Shown here piece by piece: positions 15,621 to 23,275 of a stretch of 64,000 nt of DNA. The DNA is from Peredibacter sp045999315 (GTDB taxonomy: Bacteria; Bdellovibrionota; Bacteriovoracia; Bacteriovoracales; Bacteriovoracaceae): contig NZ_CP174607.1 of NCBI RefSeq assembly GCF_045999315.1, forward strand, positions 3,348,001 to 3,412,000. Reading direction: 5' to 3'. Position numbers and translations under genes: made by a program. The notes under the pieces were generated by a model that worked only from the letters and a program-made list of their open reading frames with translations, ran no database searches and had not been told where the DNA came from. The first letter of the stretch is position 1. Each line of letters begins with the position of its first letter.

Positions 15621-16338
15621 GTTCGAGGATAGAAAGTCTTCCATCTTCATGGATGAAAAGGTCAATGGCCCCATAATGGGCGCCAGAGGCATTGATTAAG
15701 GTATCGATGACGGACTGATGTTCGGCCGGGAAATCCACCACAGTGGCCGCCCCCTCGCGCTGGAAGTTCGCCACAATGCCGGACTTAGCGGTACGTTCGA
15801 AGACGATAGGTTTTTGGCCTTTGATGAAGAAATAGCGAAGTTCACGGGCATCACGAACTAGAGGCTGGATAAGGTAATCCTCATCCACACCCTTCTTTTT
15901 CTTCCACCAGGTTTTGAACTCGTCCCAAGAGAGGGCCTCAATGCCCCAGCCGCCCTGGCCCACATGGGGCTTAACCACCACTTTTGGGTAGAGCCTGAAG
16001 AAGCGTTCGATATTGATCAGGTCTCCGCCCTTGATCGACATCCAAGGAAGAGAAGGAACATCTTTTTCTTCGAACCAGTCAAACTGCGTGGGCTTAGAAC
16101 GAAAGCGTTTTAAAACATCATGAGGGTTAGCGACCTTATTAGTTAGAAGAGTTTTGATAAACATCAAATCAAGATCGTTTCGATAAATGCCGGTAGTGCG
16201 AACCAAATAGAAATCGGCCTCAGGTAAAAGGTAATCACTCCATGGATCGAAAAGCGCCACTTGGCCGACTTCTTCCATCAGTCTCTTAACAAAATAGGTT
16301 TCCTTATTTTTTGCAATTACACAGAGCTTATTTTTCAC
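15532..16338 (-). CDS. RimK-like ATP-grasp ligase
   Basis: About 268 residues. The core segments VVVKPHVGQGGWGIEAL (nucleotide-binding loop), YLIQPLVRDARELRYFF, GAIDLFIHEDGRLSILELN and the final NTVPG are those of RimK/glutathione synthetase-type ATP-grasp enzymes, which join an amine to a carboxylate through an acyl phosphate. Substrate is unknown. The GTG at 16338 is chosen because longer readings run into the divergent M14 gene and because the first strand KLCVIAKNKETYF begins there. Only 12 bp separate the two divergent starts. The last 89 bp overlap the HNH gene tail-to-tail. Confidence 0.85.
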   Translation of the reverse strand: MKNKLCVIAKNKETYFVKRLMEEVGQVALFDPWSDYLLPEADFYLVRTTGIYRNDLDLMFIKTLLTNKVANPHDVLKRFRSKPTQFDWFEEKDVPSLPWMSIKGGDLINIERFFRLYPKVVVKPHVGQGGWGIEALSWDEFKTWWKKKKGVDEDYLIQPLVRDARELRYFFIKGQKPIVFERTAKSGIVANFQREGAATVVDFPAEHQSVIDTLINASGAHYGAIDLFIHEDGRLSILELNTVPGIQQLEKVSNQNVIKLLLESLGRP

Positions 16339-16344
16339 TAAAAT
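16316..16344 (+). promoter_or_regulatory. Promoter directly before M14 peptidase start
   Basis: ATTACA (16316-16321), 17 bases, TAAAAT (16339-16344), then six bases and the ATG at 16351. This would give a leaderless transcript and fits the absence of a Shine-Dalgarno sequence. The -35 box lies inside the first codons of the divergent ATP-grasp gene. Confidence 0.45.
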
Positions 16345-16350
16345 GATCCC

Positions 16351-17304
16351 ATGTTTAAATCTCTCTTTATTTACCTCATGACCCTGTCCTTTGCCTATGC
16401 CCAAACAACGGCCGAAGGGCTTAAACCTGAAACAAAAATTGAACCGGAAAGGCCAGTTGCTCCGATTACTTTTCCGATGAATGATGAGGTTCAAAAAGTC
16501 TGTAAAGAACTAGATAAGAAGTTTGCTGAGTACAAATGGGGCGAGACCCACTGTCAGTATTTTGAGTGGATCAACGTTCGTAAATCAAACGCGGGAACTC
16601 CCCTGATTTGGACGACATTTGGTATAGAAGACTCGCCCGCGGCGGCCAATACCACACTGGTTCTTTGTGGCGTTCACGGGGACGAGATCACTCCGGTGAA
16701 ATTTTGCTGGGACCTGATGCGCGAACTAAAATCCAACCACTCTTTCAATGATAAAATGGTAGTAGTAGCACCACTGGTTTCTCCTGATTCATTCTTTAAA
16801 GCAAAACCAACTCGCACCAATGCGGCCGGTGTAGACGTTAACCGAAACTTCCCGACTGCTGATTGGAAGAAAGAAGCTTTAAAACGTTGGAAAGATCATT
16901 ACAAAAGAGACAAACGAAAGTACCCAGGACCCAAGGCCGCTTCTGAGCAAGAAACTATTTTCCAAATGAATCTGGTGAAGCGCTACAGGCCGAACAAGAT
17001 CATTACTGTTCACGCCCCTTTGACGATCCTCGATTACGACGGCCCATCTCTTAAAGGCAGTGAAGGCCAATCGGCCAAGCAACTTTTGGAACAGATGTCC
17101 CAAAAGTCTCAAGGCTATAAGATTTCAAATTATCCGATTTTTCCCGGAAGCTTAGGAAACTGGGCCGGGAAGGAAAATCGCATTCCGACCTACACTTTGG
17201 AACTTCCGAACACAGTTCCCACTGAAACAGATCGCTTTTGGCAGCTCTTTGGAGATGCCGTGATCTACGCTATTGAGCACAAGATGAAGCCACCAATTGA
17301 TTAA
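16351..17304 (+). CDS. Secreted M14-family zinc carboxypeptidase/amidase (MpaA-like)
   Basis: A 317-residue exported zinc enzyme. Signal peptide MFKSLFIYLMTLSFAYA, then a metallocarboxypeptidase fold with zinc ligands in HGDE (His109, Glu112) and VHAP (His221), the carboxylate-binding Arg in NRNFP (Arg165) and the catalytic Glu in TLELP (Glu284). The short subfamily form with GSLGNWAGKE resembles MpaA, which splits the gamma-D-Glu-mDAP bond of murein peptides, so peptidoglycan turnover or prey-wall digestion is a fair guess. Its stop overlaps the stop of the convergent hemH fusion by 4 bp. Confidence 0.88.
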   Translation: MFKSLFIYLMTLSFAYAQTTAEGLKPETKIEPERPVAPITFPMNDEVQKVCKELDKKFAEYKWGETHCQYFEWINVRKSNAGTPLIWTTFGIEDSPAAANTTLVLCGVHGDEITPVKFCWDLMRELKSNHSFNDKMVVVAPLVSPDSFFKAKPTRTNAAGVDVNRNFPTADWKKEALKRWKDHYKRDKRKYPGPKAASEQETIFQMNLVKRYRPNKIITVHAPLTILDYDGPSLKGSEGQSAKQLLEQMSQKSQGYKISNYPIFPGSLGNWAGKENRIPTYTLELPNTVPTETDRFWQLFGDAVIYAIEHKMKPPID

Positions 17305-19733
17305 GCGTTTGCCTTTGGTGGCTCTGGAAGTCTCTTCACCACCACGGCCGGCACAATTATCATGACAGCACCAATGAGATAAGCACTCACCGATCCAAAT
17401 TTCCAATACACAAGTGATGCATAGATTGGGCCCAACACTCGACCAAGTGAACCGAGTGAACGGAAAATTCCCAAACTTTGTCCCTGCATGTTTTGCGGAG
17501 TATAGAACGACACCAGACTTGTGAGACATGGAATAATCATGGCCGAACCAACCGCCAGGAAAAATAATCCCGCATAAAGCATCCAAGCGGCCTGTGCGTA
17601 AGCAAGAAGAATAAGACCAGGAACAATAGCAACTAGACCATTGAAGCTCATCTTTCTCTCACCAACTTGGTGGGCCTTACGACGAACATATCCACCTTGA
17701 ACCATACCAATCACAAAACCGATGAAGATGAACATATAAGCGTTATCCATCGAGGTATAACCCAGACGCTCAACTGCTAGGAACGTGAGAGTGAACTCCA
17801 TTCCAGAGAAGGCCGTGATGAAAAGGAAGTAAACAAAGTTCGTAAGATTCACCCCTGGAAACGGAAGTGGCCTCATAAGCTTAATCGGATTAATACTTCG
17901 CTCAAGGTGTCTCTTAGAACCTTCCTTCAAAGTTTCTGGGAAAGATTTGAGAATAGTAAAAAAGTTAATAAAGCTCAAAGTCGCGGCCAGTGCTGCTGCC
18001 GCAGAGAATGGGTTCACGCCATAAGCTTCCCAATGAGGGAAGTGAGCAATCGGATTATATAAAGACAGGATACCACCCAGGGCCGGACCAAAAACAAAGC
18101 CCAGCGCGAAGGCAATACCAATTGCCGCCATACCTTTTGAACGGTTCTTCTCATCTGTCACATCACTTACCACCGCGGAGGCAATCGACAGGTTACCTGA
18201 CATGAGTCCGCCCACAATACGGGCGATAATTAACAGCGTGAATGAACCAGAGAAAATCCAAAGGACATAACTTAGGAACAATCCAAAAACTGAAATTAAA
18301 AGTACGGGACGACGGCCAATTCGATCTGAGATTGAGCCCCACATTGGTGCGGCCACAAATTGTAACAATGAATACAAGGCACCCAACAATCCACCGAAGA
18401 GAACAATCGTACTCATCTGAGGAGTGCCATCAGCGGTTAATGAAATCGTCTGGATATTTGAGATAAGGTTCAACATTCCAGAAAGGAAGAAGTTGTCCTT
18501 GTCCACTTCAATGTAATACTTCGCCATGGCCGGAAACATCGGGAAGATAATCGAGAATCCCACCAGATCCATAAACATGGTCAAGAACATGAGTTTTAAA
18601 ATTTTCTTCGAGCTATCAGGGAGTTTTGAAGGAGCTTCTTTTGCTTGTTCAGTAATCACTGCTTTATACCTTTCTTTCACATCAATTTGATAAAATAATT
18701 CGTCACGCTCTTTTGTAGAGCCATTTGCATACACGTTAATAAAATGAGCGTAGTCGTTGATCCATTCTGGATCAGCGTTTAAGCACGGGATGTGAACCAG
18801 AGTACCACCGGCCTCTTTCACTTCATGAGCGAGTTCAGTTCCGATCTCATCTGTGGTCTCTAAACAATCCACCACGAAGCTTGGGCAATACACACCAATC
18901 TTCTTCGAACCCTTTTCAACTTTCTTCACCACCGTGGCGTCTGTGTAAGGCCCAAGCCAAACTTCCGACCCAAAGCGGGATTGGAAGGTCATTGAAATAG
19001 GAACCGGAGATTGAAGTTGATTTTTAATCAGTTCATAAGTTTCTAAACAATGAAGAAGATAAAGATCTTTCTTATCCAGCACTCGACGTAGTGGAATCCC
19101 GTGAAATGAAATCACGAGTTCCTGCATATCAGGATTTGCCACCAGAGATTCACGGATCTTTCTCACCGAGTGATCAATGAAGGCCTTCGAACGATGATAA
19201 GAATTCACAATGGTAAAAGTTGGAAGGTTCACACGCTTTTTAAAATCTCCACCAAGAGCGTCCACCACGGAAGCGATGGTACTCTCCGCATACTGCGGAA
19301 ATTGTGGCAGCACTAAAACCTTTTGAGCGCGCGTATGTATATCTTCTTTTTCCCATTCATCTAAAACATCCGAAGCACGAGGACTTGCGAGTAAAAAAGC
19401 GTGATTGATTTCAAGATTCTCATCCAATTTCGGACGTAAAGAATCCGCCACTTTTTTGGTATTCGTAATGAGCGGAAACCCCTCCGCCGTATGAATGCGG
19501 GCATAAGCTTCGGCCGAACGACGAGGTCTAAAAGGGAGAATAAAAAGATTTAAGATGATCTTCCAAACAAGAGGGTGTGCGTCCACTACTCTGGGATCGG
19601 CCAGAAATTCGCGTAGAAATTCGCGGACATCCGAGACTTTCGTACTCTTAGGAGAACCCAATTGACCAAGGATCACTTTGATTTTTTCTGCCATATGCTT
19701 CTTTGTGTTGAAAGAGTCCTCCCTTTTTGTCAT
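17301..19733 (-). CDS. hemH: Ferrochelatase-MFS transporter fusion
   Basis: One open frame of 810 codons. Residues ~17-365 are ferrochelatase, which inserts iron into porphyrin: LGQLGSP start, SFHGIP with the catalytic His211, CLETYE, the acidic CPSFVVDCLET (Glu292) and HIPCLNADPEW. Residues ~378-805 are a 12-helix major facilitator of the TetA/drug-efflux type, with motif A GSISDRIGRRP and FGPALGG. No stop or frameshift separates them. The natural inference is a membrane-tethered ferrochelatase whose porter moves a tetrapyrrole or related compound, unproven. Start may be ATG 19733 or ATG 19694; neither has a strong ribosome site. Confidence 0.93.
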   Translation of the reverse strand: MTKREDSFNTKKHMAEKIKVILGQLGSPKSTKVSDVREFLREFLADPRVVDAHPLVWKIILNLFILPFRPRRSAEAYARIHTAEGFPLITNTKKVADSLRPKLDENLEINHAFLLASPRASDVLDEWEKEDIHTRAQKVLVLPQFPQYAESTIASVVDALGGDFKKRVNLPTFTIVNSYHRSKAFIDHSVRKIRESLVANPDMQELVISFHGIPLRRVLDKKDLYLLHCLETYELIKNQLQSPVPISMTFQSRFGSEVWLGPYTDATVVKKVEKGSKKIGVYCPSFVVDCLETTDEIGTELAHEVKEAGGTLVHIPCLNADPEWINDYAHFINVYANGSTKERDELFYQIDVKERYKAVITEQAKEAPSKLPDSSKKILKLMFLTMFMDLVGFSIIFPMFPAMAKYYIEVDKDNFFLSGMLNLISNIQTISLTADGTPQMSTIVLFGGLLGALYSLLQFVAAPMWGSISDRIGRRPVLLISVFGLFLSYVLWIFSGSFTLLIIARIVGGLMSGNLSIASAVVSDVTDEKNRSKGMAAIGIAFALGFVFGPALGGILSLYNPIAHFPHWEAYGVNPFSAAAALAATLSFINFFTILKSFPETLKEGSKRHLERSINPIKLMRPLPFPGVNLTNFVYFLFITAFSGMEFTLTFLAVERLGYTSMDNAYMFIFIGFVIGMVQGGYVRRKAHQVGERKMSFNGLVAIVPGLILLAYAQAAWMLYAGLFFLAVGSAMIIPCLTSLVSFYTPQNMQGQSLGIFRSLGSLGRVLGPIYASLVYWKFGSVSAYLIGAVMIIVPAVVVKRLPEPPKANA

Positions 19734-19781
19734 AAATCATGCTAAATGACTAGAATCAAAAGTATTAACAGGGGTTAGACA

Positions 19782-20306
19782 ATGGCCAAAAATGCGAAAT
19801 CAGAAGGTCGTAAATCAAAAGAAATGGGTTCGGTGAGCCTTTTAGGGAACACTAAGACCAATTACCCTGAAACCTATGCCCCGGAAGTTCTTGAGAAGTT
19901 CCCAAATAAGCACCCAGATAACGACGCTTGGACGACTTTTGTTTGTACCGAGTTTACCTCTCTATGTCCTATGACGGGCCAGCCGGACTTCGCGAAAATT
20001 TTTATTAACTATATTGCCGATAAAGATATGGTGGAATCTAAGTCTCTTAAGATCTACCTCTTCAGCTTCAGAAACCATGGTGACTTCCATGAGGACTGTG
20101 TGCAGAAGATCTGTAAGGACCTCTTTAAGCTCATGAAGCCGAAGTACATCGAGGTTCAAGGGGACTTCACTCCACGAGGCGGAATTGCCATTTTCCCTTA
20201 CGCCTCTATGAGTAACGGATCAAAAAAGTACGAAGCTCTGAAAGATGCTCGTATGGCAAATTATTCTCCAGGTAAGTACGGAATGGACCTGGCCCGACTT
20301 TATTAA
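19782..20306 (+). CDS. queF: NADPH-dependent 7-cyano-7-deazaguanine reductase
   Basis: Reduces preQ0 to preQ1 in queuosine tRNA-modification synthesis, a four-electron nitrile reduction. The 174-residue length marks the short, YkvM-type QueF. Active Cys62 and Asp69 are visible in FTSLCPMTGQPDF; the NADPH-binding ESKSLKIYLFSFRNH and C-terminal FTPRGGIAIFP are also typical. It diverges from the hemH fusion by ~50 bp and is followed by tatA on the same strand after 27 bp. Confidence 0.97.
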   Translation: MAKNAKSEGRKSKEMGSVSLLGNTKTNYPETYAPEVLEKFPNKHPDNDAWTTFVCTEFTSLCPMTGQPDFAKIFINYIADKDMVESKSLKIYLFSFRNHGDFHEDCVQKICKDLFKLMKPKYIEVQGDFTPRGGIAIFPYASMSNGSKKYEALKDARMANYSPGKYGMDLARLY

Positions 20307-20333
20307 TAAAATATTAGGATCAAGGAAGTATTT

Positions 20334-20492
20334 ATGATGGGTTTAGGAATGGGCGAATTAATAGTTATCCTCTTAATCGTGGTGCTATTTTTCGGTGGAA
20401 AAAAGCTACCTCAGTTGGGTTCATCACTTGGTGAATCAATTAAGAATTTCAAGAAAGGCATGAAAGAAGACGACACTGACAAGAAGTCGTAA
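20334..20492 (+). CDS. tatA: Twin-arginine translocase subunit TatA
   Basis: A 52-residue protein with the complete TatA pattern: short periplasmic end MMGLGMGELI, one hydrophobic helix VILLIVVLFF, the hinge FGGKKLPQLG, then the amphipathic helix SLGESIKNFKKGMKE and a charged tail DDTDKKS. TatA oligomers form the pore-like element that exports folded proteins. Start at ATG 20334 has AAGGAAG 6-12 bases upstream; a second ATG follows directly. TatB and TatC are not in the window. The stop is 10 bp from the stop of the convergent pilin gene. Confidence 0.93.
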   Translation: MMGLGMGELIVILLIVVLFFGGKKLPQLGSSLGESIKNFKKGMKEDDTDKKS

Positions 20493-20502
20493 TCTTTTCC
20501 CC

Positions 20503-21288
20503 TTATTCGTTCACACAAGTCACATTTCCATCTGCATGAATGGTCTGGATAAAATATCCGACCGGACAACTGAAGGCAAAGTCCTGACAGGCCTGAGTCC
20601 CATTTGCATTAATACCTCGACTATACTGGCCCGCTGGACATGATTGATTAGACAGCGCTAGAGCATCCATCGTGCGACAAACTCCATTAGTACAAATCAG
20701 AGACCCCTGAACTCTGTTAGCGGCCACCACATGACCACGAGAAGTGAGGTTCGTTGTAGTGAGGTCACCAGTCATAATGTCACCATTTTTAAAAACAAAC
20801 TGATCTTCCTCTGCCTGACAATTGGTAATAGGCGCGGTCGGAGAAGAAGCGTAAACCTTCAGCGGAATTTGGATCATCGCATTTTGAATGTAAGTTTTGT
20901 CTCTGGTTTTTCTGAGTGACACCTCAAGATCAACCAGCCTTACCCCGCCACCTAGAGACTGATTTTTATCCCGGGTTCTCATGCCCGTGATTTCCAAAGT
21001 ATCGTGACCATACTCTTTTCCAACCTCATAAATATTTTGGTTGGAAACGTTCTTAATCCTAGAGATGGATGATCCCACCGATGCTCCAGAAAAAGTCAGA
21101 CCACAAGCGCCTTTATCAAACAAGAGACTTGAGATGGTCCGCTTCAGTTCAAGAATCTCAAACTTCGTTTCAAAACTCGAACGACTTTGATTTTGCTGCT
21201 GAGATAAATTCATGATCACAACGGCACCAGCACCTAAGGCGCCAGCAAACATCAAAAACTGAACAAGAGAAAAACCTTTATTATTCAT
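20503..21288 (-). CDS. Type IV pilin-like protein 1 (Gln at position +5)
   Basis: A 261-residue prepilin: NNKG then FSLVQFLMFAGALGAGAVVIMNL, a type III signal cleaved after Gly. Position +5 of the mature protein, normally Glu, is Gln, as in a minority of minor pilins. The middle region is a globular beta domain with conserved Cys (GACGLTF). Around residues 170-200 comes NGDIMTGDLTTTNLTSRG, a pattern like phage tail-fibre GDxMTGxL repeats, then ICTNGVC and a Cys-paired C-terminus. Third of three tandem paralogues; its start abuts the stop of the one before. Likely a minor pilin or pilus-tip part. Confidence 0.85.
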   Translation of the reverse strand: MNNKGFSLVQFLMFAGALGAGAVVIMNLSQQQNQSRSSFETKFEILELKRTISSLLFDKGACGLTFSGASVGSSISRIKNVSNQNIYEVGKEYGHDTLEITGMRTRDKNQSLGGGVRLVDLEVSLRKTRDKTYIQNAMIQIPLKVYASSPTAPITNCQAEEDQFVFKNGDIMTGDLTTTNLTSRGHVVAANRVQGSLICTNGVCRTMDALALSNQSCPAGQYSRGINANGTQACQDFAFSCPVGYFIQTIHADGNVTCVNE

Positions 21289-22092
21289 CTATGGCACCAA
21301 ATCAGCGCATACAACTGCGCCCGTTGCTGTGATGGCCCTTATTCCCTGATCTGGGCCACAGGAAAAACTAAAGGGCTCACAATTCAATGAACCATCAGAA
21401 TTGAACCCACGGGAAATTTCATTGGCGGGACAAAGTTGATTATTAAGTGCCAACTGGGCAATGGTTCGGCAAACGGAACCAGTACAAAAATTAGCGGCAT
21501 AAAGATTAAGAGTGGCAATTACTCCACTTGTCGAAACAAGATTTGGAACCGTCAAGGCCCCCGTCATTTCATCTCCGGTTTTTAAAACAAACTTGTCAGT
21601 GTTTACCCGACACGTAGTCACCACATCCGAAGCGTTGAGTTTTACTTTCAAAGGAATCAAAATCGGCCGGTAGTGATTTCGATCTTTCTCTTTTGATTTT
21701 TCAAAATCAATTGTGACAACCACATTCGGCGAACCGTCTGGATTTGGATCGGCCTTAATGAGTCTCATACTCTGAACTTTCACCGCCGAGGATCCCATTT
21801 TTGAAACATTAAAAACGGTTTTTCCTCCGTTAGGAGTGGCGTTCTTAATCTCGGTTATCAAATCACCAATTCTTTTTCCTTCAAAAGTATTTTTACAAGC
21901 GCCCTCTTCAAAGAGAATCGAAGTAACGAGTCTTCTGATTTCCAGGGCCTCAAATCTTGCATCTGATGAGACTTGATTTTGATGAAACTGCGAGGTGAGA
22001 TTCATGGCAAGCACCAGAAGCGCGCCCATGCCACCTACAACCAACATGAGTTCAACTAATGAAAAACCTTGTTTGTTATTTTTCATGCTCAT
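21289..22092 (-). CDS. Type IV pilin-like protein 2
   Basis: A 267-residue prepilin with cleavage site NKQG/FSLVELMLVVGG and the normal Glu at mature +5. The body shares its plan with the two neighbours: a Cys after the first helix (GACKNTF), a KSKEKDRNHYRPILIPLKVK strand pair, then KTGDEMTGALTVPNLVSTSG, FCTGSVCRTI, LCPANEISRGFNSDGS and a Cys-containing end. The tandem arrangement and equal design indicate gene duplication. The start overlaps the stop of the third pilin gene by 4 bp, so the three are translated together. Confidence 0.87.
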   Translation of the reverse strand: MSMKNNKQGFSLVELMLVVGGMGALLVLAMNLTSQFHQNQVSSDARFEALEIRRLVTSILFEEGACKNTFEGKRIGDLITEIKNATPNGGKTVFNVSKMGSSAVKVQSMRLIKADPNPDGSPNVVVTIDFEKSKEKDRNHYRPILIPLKVKLNASDVVTTCRVNTDKFVLKTGDEMTGALTVPNLVSTSGVIATLNLYAANFCTGSVCRTIAQLALNNQLCPANEISRGFNSDGSLNCEPFSFSCGPDQGIRAITATGAVVCADLVP

Positions 22093-23159
22093 TGCCAGGC
22101 ACCTTTAAAGCAAAGTTTCGTAATGGTAACGATATCGCCTCTACAAGACTCTAGACAACGATACATTCCACCACTTCCGCCCCCATATGTGACCGATCCT
22201 GTGGCCTTACATTTCCAACCCCATCCAGCTCCTCTATCTCCATAGTGGCCCCATTTACACTCACCTGGCTGGTTCCCAGAACAAGACGATGTCTGCCCAT
22301 GAGCAACACTGGGAATGGTGCATGTAATGCCATCCTGTGAGAAGGTCTGGGCCGGACAAGAAGGTGGTATCAGCTCCGCGCAGGCGACGGAGCCATTAGA
22401 ATTGATCGCTCGAATCACTTGCCCTGGAGGACAAGAAAAAGTGAATGAGCGACAACGAGGAGCTCCCTGAATACCATCAAGATACTGATTGGGTGGACAA
22501 AATTGATTGGAAACAACAAAGTCGTTTATGACCTTGCAAACACCATTCGTACAAATCCTTTGGCCCTGAACTGTACCACTGGCCGTAACATTATTGGTGG
22601 CGTTTAATTGCGTTGCAATCAAGGCCCCACTCATCACATCCCCGGCTTTTTGCACAAACTTATCATCATAAGAGAGACAATCAACAATGACTCCGCTTGC
22701 ACTTGGAGCAGTCACTTTAAGAGGAACCGTTACTGCTAGATTAGATTGATGAGTGATCACCTTATTTTTTCTGAAAGTCACAATGAGATCGACTAATCTG
22801 GTGTTAGGAGATAAAGGTTGGTTCTTGTCTAGTGTGCGGAGAGAACTTATCGTAAGATTATTTCCTCCATAGACTCCATTCTTAACATAGACCGATTCAT
22901 TCGCCGCATTTCTCAGCTGATTGATTTCCGATCCAATACTTGAGCCGGCCAACGTATTTGTACAGGCAGCTTTATCGTAAAAAAGATTAGTAATGATTTG
23001 TTTTAGTTCTTGAGTTGAAAACTTGGCCTCAATATTCGCCTGATTTTTGGCGTGATTATTGGTCAAATTCATAAGAGCGAGGGCCACAACACCTATGCCT
23101 GCAGCGCCAATCAGGACTTCCACGAGGGAAAAACCCTGATCTTTTATTAAGAAATTCAT
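22089..23159 (-). CDS. Type IV pilin-like protein 3 with Cys-rich tail
   Basis: A 356-residue prepilin, first in the operon. Cleavage site KDQG/FSLVEVLIGAAG with Glu +5. The body matches its two paralogues, including KAGDVMSGALIATQLNATNN and ICTNGVC. It has an extra ~90-residue C-terminus rich in Cys, Gly and Trp (about 267-356), likely a disulfide-bonded tip or binding domain not present in the others. Export and assembly by a type IV pilus or type II secretion machine are inferred from the leader; no assembly genes are in this window. Confidence 0.87.
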   Translation of the reverse strand: MNFLIKDQGFSLVEVLIGAAGIGVVALALMNLTNNHAKNQANIEAKFSTQELKQIITNLFYDKAACTNTLAGSSIGSEINQLRNAANESVYVKNGVYGGNNLTISSLRTLDKNQPLSPNTRLVDLIVTFRKNKVITHQSNLAVTVPLKVTAPSASGVIVDCLSYDDKFVQKAGDVMSGALIATQLNATNNVTASGTVQGQRICTNGVCKVINDFVVSNQFCPPNQYLDGIQGAPRCRSFTFSCPPGQVIRAINSNGSVACAELIPPSCPAQTFSQDGITCTIPSVAHGQTSSCSGNQPGECKWGHYGDRGAGWGWKCKATGSVTYGGGSGGMYRCLESCRGDIVTITKLCFKGAWQ

Positions 23160-23275
23160 TCCTAAATTTTACTTTTGATTGCAGCCAGCTCAAACTCAAT
23201 CACCTCATCACAAAATGAAATTGATTCAAGCATACCTGGAGCATTAGACTGTCGTACTTGGTTTTCGCTCTTCGA

